Shown one piece after another: positions 32,240-41,959 of a stretch of DNA of 64,000 nucleotides; the stretch's first letter is position 1; each line of letters begins with the position of its first letter. Source of the stretch: Bacteroides stercorirosoris. GTDB lineage: Bacteria > Bacteroidota > Bacteroidia > Bacteroidales > Bacteroidaceae. A program made the position numbers and the translations under genes. The stretch covers positions 62,001 through 126,000 of the forward strand of contig NZ_FQZN01000018.1 in assembly GCF_900142015.1 (NCBI RefSeq), written 5' to 3'. Below the pieces are notes generated by a model, which had not been told where the DNA came from, ran no database searches, and worked only from the letters and a program-made list of their open reading frames with translations.

Positions 32240-33571
32240 TTATATACGTTTCTCTTGCCATTGTCCTCCTTTTATATACCACCAGCAGAATAGCAGGATA
32301 AAAATGGAGTAAACCATTTCAGATGTCCAGCACAAAGCTACATCCAGGCGTAAGTAAAGGATGGTATAGGTGATATAAGCTACATAGATCACCAGTGTCG
32401 CCAATTCCATCACCAGTGCTGTACGTGTATTTCCAGTTCCTGACACTGACTGGAAGTAAACATTGGCGGGCACAAGGAACAAGTATGCGGAGCACATCAC
32501 CCAAAGTGAATGTACCGCTGCATCCTGCAAGTCCGGCATATCTGTATAGATGCCAAGCACTACTTTGGGAAATAACGAGAATAGCAATGCCAGCGGCAGC
32601 ACAAATACATAGGCGATGCGTATATGTTGCCGGATGGTTCCCGCTACGCAGTCTTTTTCACCTGCACCGATGAGATTGCTGACCAGTGAACCGCAAGTAG
32701 ATGCGAATGCCATCATCACCATGAACAATATGCCGGATACACTCCGGACGATGTTTGTAACGGCAAGCGACCGTTCTCCCAAGTGTTCCACATAGAGGAA
32801 GAACAGGAACCAGGTGGACAGTGAAATGACGTTCTGTATCATAGTCCAGAAGGAAACGTTCAATATTCGTTTCAATACTTCACTGCAGAATTTAGGTATG
32901 CGGTCGAGTCCGTACTTACGACAGTCTATGCGGCTGCGGGTGTAGAGGATGAAGAACACCAGGGAAACCAGTTCGGCAAGGGATGAACCGATAGCCGCAC
33001 CGGCAATGCCGAGAGCCGGAAAACCGAATTTTCCGAAGATGAGAATGTAGTTGAATACCACATTGCTCAATACCATTACTATGGAGTTCAGCGTCAGTGT
33101 CTTTGTCTGCGTGGTTCCCAGGAAGAACGCACGGAACATGACTCCGCTGAACGAGAAGAACGCGCCGAATACACGCCAGTTCAGGTAACTGATGGCTGCT
33201 TCGTAAATGTGTTCCGAAGCCACAATGCGTTTCAGAATCAGCGGAGACAGGAAGTAGGAGAGGAAGAACATGACCGCCGCCAATCCTACCTGGAAATAGA
33301 TACCCTGATAAAACAGGTTTCCGATTTCTTTGTACTGGTGTTCACCGTTGCGCCGTGCAATGAGTATCTGTGCTCCGATACTGAAACCGAAAGCAGCCAT
33401 GAATATTACCATGTAGAAGACACCGGCAATGGCGGAAGCTCCTAATTCCACTTCGCCTACCCGTCCCAGGAAAGCGGTGTCTGTCATACCTATCATTTGC
33501 TCCATCAGCAGACTGATGAGGATGGGATAGGCTATCATCCATATCTGTTTGTATGTATATTTAGTCTTCAT
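32240..33571 (-). CDS. MATE-family efflux transporter
   Basis: A 443-residue protein with about twelve membrane helices in two similar halves. The N-terminal half shows PILISLLMEQMIGMTDTAFLGRVGEVELGA, and both halves keep the MATE-typical charged and Gly-rich loops. MATE proteins export cationic drugs or metabolites using Na+ or H+ gradients. The gene ends 41 nt before the S9 peptidase gene and begins after the yidC terminator. The substrate is unknown. Confidence 0.92.
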   Translation of the reverse strand: MKTKYTYKQIWMIAYPILISLLMEQMIGMTDTAFLGRVGEVELGASAIAGVFYMVIFMAAFGFSIGAQILIARRNGEHQYKEIGNLFYQGIYFQVGLAAVMFFLSYFLSPLILKRIVASEHIYEAAISYLNWRVFGAFFSFSGVMFRAFFLGTTQTKTLTLNSIVMVLSNVVFNYILIFGKFGFPALGIAGAAIGSSLAELVSLVFFILYTRSRIDCRKYGLDRIPKFCSEVLKRILNVSFWTMIQNVISLSTWFLFFLYVEHLGERSLAVTNIVRSVSGILFMVMMAFASTCGSLVSNLIGAGEKDCVAGTIRQHIRIAYVFVLPLALLFSLFPKVVLGIYTDMPDLQDAAVHSLWVMCSAYLFLVPANVYFQSVSGTGNTRTALVMELATLVIYVAYITYTILYLRLDVALCWTSEMVYSIFILLFCWWYIKGGQWQEKRI

Positions 33572-33618
33572 TTTTTAGTATAGTTTTAGTATAGTTATAG
33601 TAGTTATAAGAGAAAGAA

Positions 33619-33647
33619 AGCCGGACAATTACATCAATTGCCCGGCT
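33619..33647 (-). terminator. terminator of pyrG-yidC
   Basis: A 12-bp stem with one mismatch (AGCCGGACAATT and AATTGCCCGGCT) and a 5-nt loop, 30 nt past the yidC stop. A moderately U-rich tail follows on the minus strand. Confidence 0.7.
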
Positions 33648-33676
33648 TCTATTATCAAGTGATGAAAAGCGGAGAC

Positions 33677-35527
33677 TTACTTTTTATTCTGTCTCTCTTT
33701 CAACAACTGTTCCTGTTGTTTCTGCATTGCCTCCAGGCGGGCGGCAAAGCCGGTTTTCTTAGCTTTCTTCGGATCTTTCTTTCGTGCTTCCAATTGGGCA
33801 AGGAGCTTCTCTTCATTCGTAGTTTTGCGCAGAATGAGAGTAGTCACCACACTAATCAATGTCGATATGAAGTAGTAATAGTTCAAGCCTGACGGATAGC
33901 TGTTCAATATGAACAACATCATGACGGGCATGAGATACGTCATCCACTTCATTGCTGCCATTTGCGGGTTAGCACCGGTGTCCTGTTGCTGCATCATAAA
34001 CTTTGAGTTCAGAATATTCACAACCGTCATCAGCAGACAGAACAAACTCAAGTGGCTGCCCAGAAACGGAATATTGAACGGGAAGTTGATGAAAGCATCG
34101 TATGTCGAGAGGTCATCGGCCCACAAGAAGCTTTGCTGACGCAACTCAATAGCACTCGGCACGAACATGAACAATGCAATCAGAACCGGGAATTGCACCA
34201 ACATCGGCAAGCAACCGCCCATCGGGCTTACACCATACTGGCTGTACAGTCCCATAACCTCCTGCTGTTTCTTCATCGCATCTTCCTGCTTGGGGTACTT
34301 CTTGTTGATTTCGTCTATTTTCGGTTTCAACACACGCATCTTGGCAGAAGATATATACGTTTTCCAGGTGGCGGGGAATACGACTGCTTTTACAATCAAT
34401 GTCATCAGCAACAGTACTATACCCATGCTTAAACCCCAGCCGGACAACCAGTCGAAGATGTTGATGGTAAACCATTTGTTGACCCAGCGAATCAACGGCC
34501 AACCCAGGTAAACCAAGCGGTTCAGTTCCCATTTTTCTTCGCGTCCCTTATCCAGTGCGGTCAGCGTCTTGTAATGGTTCGGACCAAAGTAGAAGAACAT
34601 TTGCGTTGCTTTCTGGCCGGTCGGGTCGAAAGTGGTGCTCATTTCAGCAGAGTAGTCCTTGATGTATCCGCTGCCTTCCCGTTCCATTTTAGAGACTAAC
34701 TTTGTTTTCTCAAAGTCGGCATCCGCAATGAATACCGAAGAGAAGAACTGGTTCTTGAATGCGATCCAGTCCAGGCGTTCGGGCACTTCTTTTTCATCAT
34801 CTTTGTTGGCTGACAAATAGTCCGTACCATCTCCTAAGAACTTATAAGTCAATTCAGACAAGCGGTTCTCATATACATAACCTTTCTCGATCTGGCGGGC
34901 GCGTTGTGCCCATTCGATATCGACGTAGTTGTTGCTTGCCGCCAGCTTATCTGCCATGCCTTTAGCTTCAATGCTGAAGTCTACCAGGTAAGTGTTGGGA
35001 TGCAATGCATACTTGAAGTCTATATAACTTGCACTGTCGGCCACCAGACGCATCGTTACGGTGCTGTCTGTACGGTGTACTGCGGTGAAGTAATAGTCCT
35101 TTGTCTGTATGGTTTCCTTCTTATTATAGAAAAGGAAATTCATGGAAACATCGTTTCCGGTGAATAAGGTTACAGGAGTCTTCTTGTCCTGTTCCATATA
35201 CTCTTTCAATACAGCGGAGAATATGGAGCCGCCTTTGGTGCTGAGGGTTAACTCGGCCACATCGTTCTGAATGGTAATCAGCGAGTCTGTTCCTTGGCGG
35301 GCATTGAAGAAGAGTGAAGTGGAATCCACTGTTTCCACATCTTTTTCATTTGCCAATGCTGCATCCGCTTTGGCTTTCAGTGCCTCTTCACGTTGCTGTA
35401 CCAGCGCAATGGAATCATAATATCGCTGTTGTGCTTCCAATTGCTCTTTGCTGGGGCGACTCAGAAAACTGAAGCCGACTAACAAAATTGCTATTAAAAC
35501 AAGACCTGTAATGGTGTTTTTATCCAT
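33677..35527 (-). CDS. yidC: membrane protein insertase YidC
   Basis: A 616-residue insertase. It has an N-terminal membrane helix (ITGLVLIAILLVGFSFLSRP), a large periplasmic domain (about 30-350) and a conserved five-helix core starting near 365. Core motifs include INIFDWLSGWGLSMGIVLLLMTLIVK and MGGCLPMLVQFPVLIALFMF. It ends with a basic tail (KKDPKKAKKTGFAARLEAMQ), common in YidC of Bacteroidetes. It inserts inner-membrane proteins with or without SecYEG. It follows pyrG with 42 nt between. Confidence 0.97.
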   Translation of the reverse strand: MDKNTITGLVLIAILLVGFSFLSRPSKEQLEAQQRYYDSIALVQQREEALKAKADAALANEKDVETVDSTSLFFNARQGTDSLITIQNDVAELTLSTKGGSIFSAVLKEYMEQDKKTPVTLFTGNDVSMNFLFYNKKETIQTKDYYFTAVHRTDSTVTMRLVADSASYIDFKYALHPNTYLVDFSIEAKGMADKLAASNNYVDIEWAQRARQIEKGYVYENRLSELTYKFLGDGTDYLSANKDDEKEVPERLDWIAFKNQFFSSVFIADADFEKTKLVSKMEREGSGYIKDYSAEMSTTFDPTGQKATQMFFYFGPNHYKTLTALDKGREEKWELNRLVYLGWPLIRWVNKWFTINIFDWLSGWGLSMGIVLLLMTLIVKAVVFPATWKTYISSAKMRVLKPKIDEINKKYPKQEDAMKKQQEVMGLYSQYGVSPMGGCLPMLVQFPVLIALFMFVPSAIELRQQSFLWADDLSTYDAFINFPFNIPFLGSHLSLFCLLMTVVNILNSKFMMQQQDTGANPQMAAMKWMTYLMPVMMLFILNSYPSGLNYYYFISTLISVVTTLILRKTTNEEKLLAQLEARKKDPKKAKKTGFAARLEAMQKQQEQLLKERQNKK

Positions 35528-35569
35528 GAATAATTTCTAATTTACAATTTTATAATTATTGAAATAATC

Positions 35570-37201
35570 TTATTTCTTTGCTTTTTCCTTTTCTTCGAAA
35601 CTTTCGACAGATGCTTTGATGAATGCTACAAACAACGGGTGTGGTTTCAATACCGTACTGCTGTATTCGGGATGGAACTGTGTTCCGATGAACCATTTCA
35701 GTTTCGGTATTTCTACGATTTCCACCAAGTCGGATTCCGGATTGATACCTACGCATTTCATGCCGGCAGCCTCATATTCAGCTTTATATTGGTTATTGAA
35801 CTCATAGCGGTGGCGGTGACGTTCCTGAATGTGTTCTGTCCCGTAAGCCTCGTATGCCTTGCTGCCTTTATGCAAGATACATTCGTAAGCTCCCAGACGC
35901 ATGGTTCCACCCATATTGGTGATGGATTTCTGCTCTTCCATGATGTCGATCACATTGTGCGGAGTTTTCTCGTTCATCTCGCGTGAATCAGCGTCAGCAT
36001 ATCCAAGCACATTGCGTGCAAATTCGATAGCAATACACTGCATACCCAGACAGATACCGAAAGTCGGAATATCGTGTGTGCGTGCATATTTGATGGCAAC
36101 GAATTTACCGGCAATGCCACGTTCGCCGAATCCCGGGCCAATCAATACACCTGCCATACCTTCTAATGCTTCGGCAACGTTGTCTTCGGTCAGCTTCTCA
36201 CTGTTCACAAAATCCACGGACACTTTACGGTCGTTATAAGTACCGGCTTGTGAAAGGGCTTCGCGGATAGACTTGTAAGCATCCTGCAAGTCATATTTGC
36301 CCACTAATGCAATATGCAGAGGTTCTGTATCTTCTGCTTTATGACGACGTTCGAGGAAAGCACGCCACGGACCCAGTCCCGGAGTGTCGCCTACGGGCAA
36401 TCCCATTTTCTTCAAGATTGTTTCGTCCAGTTTCTGAGCCTGCATCAGGATGGGCACTTCGTAGATGGTAGGAGCATCGATGCTCTGTACTACTGCATTT
36501 TCATCCACATTACAGAATAATGCTACTTTCTTGCGAAGGTTGGTGCTCAGTTCGTATTCCGTGCGCAGAACCAATACATCCGGCTGGATACCTGCACTTT
36601 GCAGTTCCTTTACGGAGTGTTGTGTCGGCTTGGTCTTCAATTCGCCGGCGGCAGCAAGGTAGGGTACATAAGTAAGGTGTACACATAAAGCGTCACGTCC
36701 CAGTTCCCATTTCAACTGACGGATACTCTCCAGATACGGTAATGACTCGATGTCACCCACCGTACCGCCGATTTCCGTAATTACGAAATCGAATTTGTAT
36801 TTGTTGCCCAGCAACTTCACGTTCCGTTTGATTTCGTCCGTGATGTGAGGGATTACCTGGATGGTCTTACCTAAATAATCACCGCGGCGTTCCTTGTCGA
36901 TAACGCTTTTGTAAATACGTCCGGTCGTGATGTTGTTGGCCTTGGTTGTCTGGATGCCCAGAAAACGTTCATAGTGACCTAAGTCGAGGTCGGCTTCATG
37001 ACCATCTACGGTCACGTAGCATTCTCCGTGTTCGTAAGGGTTCAGAGTACCCGGGTCAATGTTGATATACGGGTCAAACTTCTGAATGGTTACTTTATAA
37101 CCTCTTGCTTGCAGCAATTTACCGATGGAGGATGAGATGATACCTTTACCCAATGAAGAGGCAACGCCACCGGTGACGAAAATATACTTTGTTTCTCCCA
37201 C
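35570..37201 (-). CDS. pyrG: CTP synthase
   Basis: A 543-residue enzyme that aminates UTP to CTP with glutamine and ATP. The synthetase part begins YIFVTGGVASSLGKGI, with QKFDPYINIDPGT and GTVGDIES. The class-I glutaminase part has the nucleophile Cys in FGICLGMQCIAIEFARN (about residue 388) and a C-terminal His-Glu in QFHPEYSS. The start codon is GTG (37201-37199); no ATG fits better because the family starts within a few residues of YIFVTGG. It is cotranscribed with yidC. Confidence 0.97.
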   Translation of the reverse strand: MGETKYIFVTGGVASSLGKGIISSSIGKLLQARGYKVTIQKFDPYINIDPGTLNPYEHGECYVTVDGHEADLDLGHYERFLGIQTTKANNITTGRIYKSVIDKERRGDYLGKTIQVIPHITDEIKRNVKLLGNKYKFDFVITEIGGTVGDIESLPYLESIRQLKWELGRDALCVHLTYVPYLAAAGELKTKPTQHSVKELQSAGIQPDVLVLRTEYELSTNLRKKVALFCNVDENAVVQSIDAPTIYEVPILMQAQKLDETILKKMGLPVGDTPGLGPWRAFLERRHKAEDTEPLHIALVGKYDLQDAYKSIREALSQAGTYNDRKVSVDFVNSEKLTEDNVAEALEGMAGVLIGPGFGERGIAGKFVAIKYARTHDIPTFGICLGMQCIAIEFARNVLGYADADSREMNEKTPHNVIDIMEEQKSITNMGGTMRLGAYECILHKGSKAYEAYGTEHIQERHRHRYEFNNQYKAEYEAAGMKCVGINPESDLVEIVEIPKLKWFIGTQFHPEYSSTVLKPHPLFVAFIKASVESFEEKEKAKK

Positions 37202-37290
37202 AGCTATACTGTTTTAATATTATTGTTTTGCTTAGTCTGATGTACACACTTGTGTATCTGAATTATACTACGTGTGAAACTTAAAAAGCG

Positions 37291-37298
37291 CAAAATTA
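37291..37298 (-). promoter_or_regulatory. Bacteroides-type promoter of pyrG-yidC
   Basis: TAATTTTG on the minus strand, about 90 nt upstream of pyrG, with a CTTG -33-like box about 21 nt further upstream. Confidence 0.55.
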
Positions 37299-37396
37299 CA
37301 AAAAAAAGAGGAAGTATATCAAGTTTCAGCGAAACAATTCTTAAAAAACTTGATTTCTTTTCTTTTGCTTTTCTATGTTTTCTAAACATTTTAATT

Positions 37397-37404
37397 TACT
37401 TTTG
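37397..37404 (+). promoter_or_regulatory. Bacteroides-type -7 box for the DUF3078 gene
   Basis: TACTTTTG fits TAnnTTTG and ends 27 nt before the ATG at 37432. A -33 box at normal spacing is not evident. Confidence 0.5.
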
Positions 37405-37431
37405 CACTCAAAACATAGATTTTAGGGCGTT

Positions 37432-38874
37432 ATGAAGAATAGATACTTATCATTGTGGGCTATTGCCGCACTATTTTCTTCGTCGGTAATGGCGCAGAAT
37501 TCGGTGAAGCCTGTCTTGAAAGCCGCTGGGGAACCGGCTGCCGTACAAGCGGATACCTTGTCGGACTTGATGAAGCAATATTTTGTCTTAAAGTTAAAAC
37601 CAGGAGGTGATACTCTGCATTTGGACACAGTTTCCATGTTGCATGAGAAATACTTTGGAGTATTGAAATATCTGAATGATCCTTCTACTCCGGAGCGTTA
37701 TATCGCAGAGAATCCTAATTATTATCGTTTGTTCATCCCGTTGACTTATTATAATTCTCCAATGGAGAGCATTTCTACATTGAAATGGAAGTTTCAGCCT
37801 TCAGATACGGTTAAATCTCCGGCAAAGGAACTTTTGCCTTTTGATGAAAAGCCTTTCACTTCGAAGAAGCGTGCCAATGAAACGGTAGACCGCGCGTTGC
37901 TCTACCTTTATGTGAATGAGGATCCGCGTAATATTGTAGCGTGGGAGGATGAGATTATGCAGGTGAAAGTCTTCAAAGATAATATCGAGAAAGAAGTCTC
38001 TTCCAAACCTTCTGTGATAAAACTGTTCTCGCAGGAAAGCATGGCGAATGTGAAAGAGGATGTGGAAGTGGTCATCCGTAAGCCCAACTGGTGGGTAACG
38101 GGTGGAAGCGGTTCTTTGCAGATCACCCAGAACTATATTTCTGATAACTGGTATAAGGGTGGCGAGAGCACAAATTCTGTCCTGGCGAACTTGCAGTTGT
38201 TTGCCAATTATAATGATAGGGAAAAGATACAATGGGAGAATTTGCTGGATGCGAAGTTAGGCTTTTCATCTGCACCTTCGGATGAATTCCATGATTATTT
38301 GGTAAATACGGACCAATTCCGTTTGTATAGTAAGTTAGGTGTTCAGGCTGCGTCTAATTGGTATTATACCATTTCAACTGAGTTCAAGACTCAGTTCTGT
38401 CATGGTTATAAAGCCAATAAAGAGCCGTTGGTATCAGCTTTCTTGGCTCCGGCTGATTGGTCGGCCAGTATCGGTATGGACTATAAACTGAAAAAGAAGA
38501 AGTTTAATTTATCTGTTTTCATTGCTCCGTTGACGTGGACTATGCGCTATGTGGGCAATAAAGAAGTAAATGAGGTTGATTTTGGTTTGGAAGAAGGCAA
38601 GACTGTACGCCATAACTTCGGTTCGCAAGTGCAGCCGACTCTGTTCTGGCAGATTATTCCTTCCATTACATTAGATTCCCGTTTGGATTATGTGACCAGT
38701 TATGAATGGGTGCGTATCGAGTGGGAAAATACTTTCAATTTTGTGCTTAACCGTTATCTTTCAACTAAACTCTATATCCATGCCCGTTTTGATGACAGCA
38801 GCAAGCCGACTACGGGTAGTAGTCATTTCCAGGTAAAAGAGTTGCTGAGTTTCGGTATCAATTACAAATGGTAA
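37432..38874 (+). CDS. DUF3078 outer-membrane-type protein
   Basis: A 480-residue protein with a signal peptide (RYLSLWAIAALFSSSVMAQN). From about residue 220 it shows the DUF3078 pattern: WWVTGGSGSLQITQNYISDNWYKGGESTNSV, followed by beta-barrel-like strands such as FRLYSKLGVQAASNWYYTISTEFKTQF. It ends with ELLSFGINYKW, a C-terminal aromatic residue typical of outer-membrane barrels. The function is unknown. The gene stands alone between pyrG and a strong terminator. Confidence 0.85.
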   Translation: MKNRYLSLWAIAALFSSSVMAQNSVKPVLKAAGEPAAVQADTLSDLMKQYFVLKLKPGGDTLHLDTVSMLHEKYFGVLKYLNDPSTPERYIAENPNYYRLFIPLTYYNSPMESISTLKWKFQPSDTVKSPAKELLPFDEKPFTSKKRANETVDRALLYLYVNEDPRNIVAWEDEIMQVKVFKDNIEKEVSSKPSVIKLFSQESMANVKEDVEVVIRKPNWWVTGGSGSLQITQNYISDNWYKGGESTNSVLANLQLFANYNDREKIQWENLLDAKLGFSSAPSDEFHDYLVNTDQFRLYSKLGVQAASNWYYTISTEFKTQFCHGYKANKEPLVSAFLAPADWSASIGMDYKLKKKKFNLSVFIAPLTWTMRYVGNKEVNEVDFGLEEGKTVRHNFGSQVQPTLFWQIIPSITLDSRLDYVTSYEWVRIEWENTFNFVLNRYLSTKLYIHARFDDSSKPTTGSSHFQVKELLSFGINYKW

Positions 38875-38895
38875 TCATATAATCTGATATAAATG

Positions 38896-38933
38896 CAAAT
38901 AAGGCTGCTTCTTTACGGGAGCAGCCTTATTTG
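38896..38933 (+). terminator. intrinsic terminator of the DUF3078 gene
   Basis: A perfect 13-bp stem (CAAATAAGGCTGC and GCAGCCTTATTTG) with a 12-nt loop, 21 nt after the stop. The rest of the 38875-39208 gap is AT-rich and ends in the RseC/Rnf promoter. Confidence 0.8.
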
Positions 38934-39150
38934 TATAATATCATTTTGTCATTTTGCGCTTGTCTAAGGTTTCACTCCTTATTAATATATAAGGACAGAT
39001 TCTTCATTATGCTTTAATTGGTGGTGCAAAGTGATATATTAATCTGTGTTTAAAAACAGCTTTTCCCGGTTTTTTCATTAAAAAAGCGAAGAAAAATAGT
39101 TAAAACGGGAAAAAGTGCGTTAGCGTACACATAAAAAAACAGGCGAATGC

Positions 39151-39180
39151 CTTGCAGTTCGCAAATAATGCGTAAATTTG
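39151..39180 (+). promoter_or_regulatory. promoter of the RseC-Rnf operon
   Basis: CTTG at 39151-39154 and TAAATTTG at 39173-39180, separated by 18 nt, match the Bacteroides -33/-7 pattern. The ATG of rseC lies 28 nt downstream. This should drive the seven-gene operon. Confidence 0.65.
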
Positions 39181-39208
39181 CCGCAATTTGTAATGCACAG
39201 TTTGCAAA

Positions 39209-39628
39209 ATGGCAGATATTATAAAACATCAAGGTATTGTGGAAAACATAAACGGTTCTCATGTGAAGGTGAGAATTGTCCAGACGTCAGCTTGTGCGGC
39301 ATGTAGCGCTAAGGGGCATTGCGCATCAGCTGATACCAAAGAAAAATTAATCGACGTAACCACCGGTGATGCGTCTTCCTATCAGCCCGGAGACCGGGTG
39401 ATTGTTTTCGGAGAACTCTCTATGGGAATGATAGCGGTGCTGCTGGCTTTTATTGTACCTTTCTGTATTTTGGTTATTTCCCTCTTTATATTTATGGCTG
39501 TCTGGAATGACGAACTTCGCTCTGCGCTTTGTTCGTTGGCGCTCCTTATACCTTATTATTATATATTATGGCTGAATAGAACACGCATGGGAAAGAAATT
39601 CTCTTTCTCCATAAAGCCGATAGACTAA
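39209..39628 (+). CDS. rseC: RseC/SoxR-reducing-system family protein
   Basis: A 139-residue protein with a Cys cluster near the N terminus (TSACAACSAKGHCAS, about 28-42), a central pair of membrane helices (MGMIAVLLAFIVPFCILVIS... and ALCSLALLIPYYYILW) and a Lys-rich tail. RseC proteins work with Rnf-type complexes, for example to keep SoxR reduced in E. coli, but their chemistry is not settled. Here it is the first gene before rnfB, a usual place in Bacteroides. Confidence 0.88.
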   Translation: MADIIKHQGIVENINGSHVKVRIVQTSACAACSAKGHCASADTKEKLIDVTTGDASSYQPGDRVIVFGELSMGMIAVLLAFIVPFCILVISLFIFMAVWNDELRSALCSLALLIPYYYILWLNRTRMGKKFSFSIKPID

Positions 39629-39671
39629 CTATTGATACATTAAAACAAATAATTAAATAAATAACTAACTT

Positions 39672-40577
39672 ATGAATGTAATTCTGATTGCAGTGATTTC
39701 ATTGGGAGCCATAGCGCTGGTTTCGGCTGCTATTCTTTATGTAGCTTCCAAGAAATTCGCCGTGTATGAAGACCCGCGAATTGCACAGGTAGGAGAAGTG
39801 TTGCCTCAAGCAAATTGCGGTGGATGTGGTTATCCGGGTTGTAGCGGTTTTGCCGATGCTTGTGTAAAGGCAGGTTCGCTGGATGGCAAGTTCTGTCCGG
39901 TGGGTGGACAACCCGTTATGACGAAGATTGCTGAGATCCTTGGTTTGGATGCTGCTGCTGCCGAACCGATGGTTGCAGTGGTGAGATGTAATGGAACCTG
40001 CGCCAATCGTCCCCGTACGAATAGTTACGACGGTGCGAAGAGTTGTGCTATTGCAGCTTCTCTTTATGGGGGTGAAACAGGTTGTAGTTTTGGATGTCTG
40101 GGCTGTGGCGACTGTGTAGAAGCCTGCCAGTTCGATGCTATCCACATGAATCCCGAAACAGGGCTTCCGGAAGTGGATGAAGCTAAGTGTACGGCTTGTG
40201 GTGCCTGCGTCAAAGCCTGTCCGAAGAGTATCATTGAAATTCGTCCGCAAGGCAAGAAGTCACGCCGCGTCTATGTGCAGTGTGTAAACAAAGATAAAGG
40301 CGGTGTAGCACGTAAGGCTTGTACGGTCGCTTGTATCGGTTGTGGCAAGTGTGTGAAAGTTTGTCCGTTCGAGGCTATTACGCTGGAAAATAATCTGGCT
40401 TATATCGACCCGAATAAATGTAAATCATGTCGTAAGTGCGAAGAAGCTTGTCCGCAGAACACTATTATCGCACTCAATTTCCCGCCGCGTAAACCGAAGG
40501 CGGAGGCTGCCGAAACGGCTGCTGCTCCCAAAGTCGCTGCTACTGTGAAAACTGAGACTCCTAAGGCAGAGGCATAA
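39672..40577 (+). CDS. rnfB: Rnf complex subunit B, ferredoxin-type electron input
   Basis: A 301-residue subunit with an N-terminal membrane helix (VILIAVISLGAIALVSAAILYV), a 4Fe-4S motif near residue 50 (CGGCGYPGCSGFADAC) and several CxxCxxC...C clusters in the C-terminal half, such as CTACGACVKACPKS and CIGCGKCVKVCPF. It takes electrons from reduced ferredoxin. The tail is Ala, Lys and Glu-rich. First of the six Rnf subunits, followed by rnfC at 39 nt. Confidence 0.95.
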   Translation: MNVILIAVISLGAIALVSAAILYVASKKFAVYEDPRIAQVGEVLPQANCGGCGYPGCSGFADACVKAGSLDGKFCPVGGQPVMTKIAEILGLDAAAAEPMVAVVRCNGTCANRPRTNSYDGAKSCAIAASLYGGETGCSFGCLGCGDCVEACQFDAIHMNPETGLPEVDEAKCTACGACVKACPKSIIEIRPQGKKSRRVYVQCVNKDKGGVARKACTVACIGCGKCVKVCPFEAITLENNLAYIDPNKCKSCRKCEEACPQNTIIALNFPPRKPKAEAAETAAAPKVAATVKTETPKAEA

Positions 40578-40615
40578 TAATCAAGAAGTAATAAACGACT
40601 AAAATACAGAATTGT

Positions 40616-41953
40616 ATGTTGAAGACATTTTCAATCGGTGGTGTTCATCCACACGAAAATAAACTTTCAGCACATCAGCCCATCATTAAGGCGGAAGTTC
40701 CTGCCAAAGCTGTGATTCTGCTGGGACAGCACATTGGTGCGCCTGCAAAACCGGTTGTGGCTAAAGGAGATGTGGTGAAAGTCGGCACAAAGATTGCCGA
40801 ACCCGGTGGTTTCGTATCCGCAGCCATCCACTCGTCTGTCAGCGGCAAGGTTGCTAAGATCGATACGATTATCGATGCCAGCGGCTACCCGAAACCTGCT
40901 ATCTTTATTGATGTAGACGGTGATGAATGGGAAGAAAGCATTGACCGCACTGAAACATTGGTGAAGGAATGTACCCTTACCTCAGAAGAAATAGTGAAAA
41001 AGATTGCCGATGCCGGTATCGTGGGCTTGGGTGGTGCATGTTTCCCTACTCAGGTGAAGCTCTGTCCGCCGCCTGCATTCAAGGCTGAGTGTGTCATTAT
41101 CAATGCCGTGGAGTGCGAGCCTTATCTGACTGCCGACCACCAGTTGATGCTGGAGCACGCTGAAGAAATTATGGTGGGCGTATCCATCCTGATGAAAGCA
41201 GTAAAGGTGAATAAAGCATTTATCGGTATCGAAAATAATAAGCCCGATGCTATCCAGTTGATGACGAAAGTGGCATCCAGCTATGCAGGCATCGAGGTGG
41301 TAGCTTTGAAAGTGCAATATCCGCAAGGAGGTGAAAAGCAGTTGATTGATGCTATTACCAACCGTCAGGTGGGAAGTGGCGCACTGCCCATCTCTACGGG
41401 TGCAGTGGTACAGAATGTAGGTACTGCATTTGCTGTCTATCAGGCTGTACAGAAAAATAAGCCATTGTTTGAGCGTGTGATTACAGTGACTGGTAAATCA
41501 GTGGCAAAACCTTCCAACTTCCTGGCACGTATCGGAACGCCGATGAAGCAGCTGATTGACGCTTGTGGTGGTTTGCCCGAAGATACCGGTAAGATTATCG
41601 GTGGTGGTCCGATGATGGGTAAAGCATTGGTGAATACGGATGTCCCGACTGCCAAAGGTAGTTCCGGTATTCTGATTATGAATCAGAAAGAGGCTAAGCG
41701 CGGTGAAGTTCAACCTTGCATCCGTTGTGCAAAATGTGTAGGCGCTTGTCCGATGGGGCTGGAGCCTTATCTGCTGTCGGCACTTGCCGAACACACAGAA
41801 TTCGAGAGAATGGAGAAAGAAAGAATTATGGATTGTATCGAGTGCGGTTCTTGCCAGTTCACCTGTCCTGCCAACCGTCCGTTGCTGGACTACTGTCGTC
41901 TGGGTAAAGGTAAGGTAGGAGCAATCATCCGTGCACGTCAAGCTAAAAAATAA
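40616..41953 (+). CDS. rnfC: Rnf complex subunit C
   Basis: A 445-residue peripheral subunit that carries NADH/FMN and iron-sulfur sites. It starts FSIGGVHPHENK, has GGACFPTQVKL near 143, an FMN/NADH stretch ending in IGGGPMMGKAL, and two C-terminal 4Fe-4S motifs (CIRCAKCVGACPMGL and CIECGSCQFTCPANRP). It exchanges electrons between NAD and the membrane part. It lies 7 nt before rnfD. Confidence 0.96.
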   Translation: MLKTFSIGGVHPHENKLSAHQPIIKAEVPAKAVILLGQHIGAPAKPVVAKGDVVKVGTKIAEPGGFVSAAIHSSVSGKVAKIDTIIDASGYPKPAIFIDVDGDEWEESIDRTETLVKECTLTSEEIVKKIADAGIVGLGGACFPTQVKLCPPPAFKAECVIINAVECEPYLTADHQLMLEHAEEIMVGVSILMKAVKVNKAFIGIENNKPDAIQLMTKVASSYAGIEVVALKVQYPQGGEKQLIDAITNRQVGSGALPISTGAVVQNVGTAFAVYQAVQKNKPLFERVITVTGKSVAKPSNFLARIGTPMKQLIDACGGLPEDTGKIIGGGPMMGKALVNTDVPTAKGSSGILIMNQKEAKRGEVQPCIRCAKCVGACPMGLEPYLLSALAEHTEFERMEKERIMDCIECGSCQFTCPANRPLLDYCRLGKGKVGAIIRARQAKK

Positions 41954-41959
41954 CGAAGT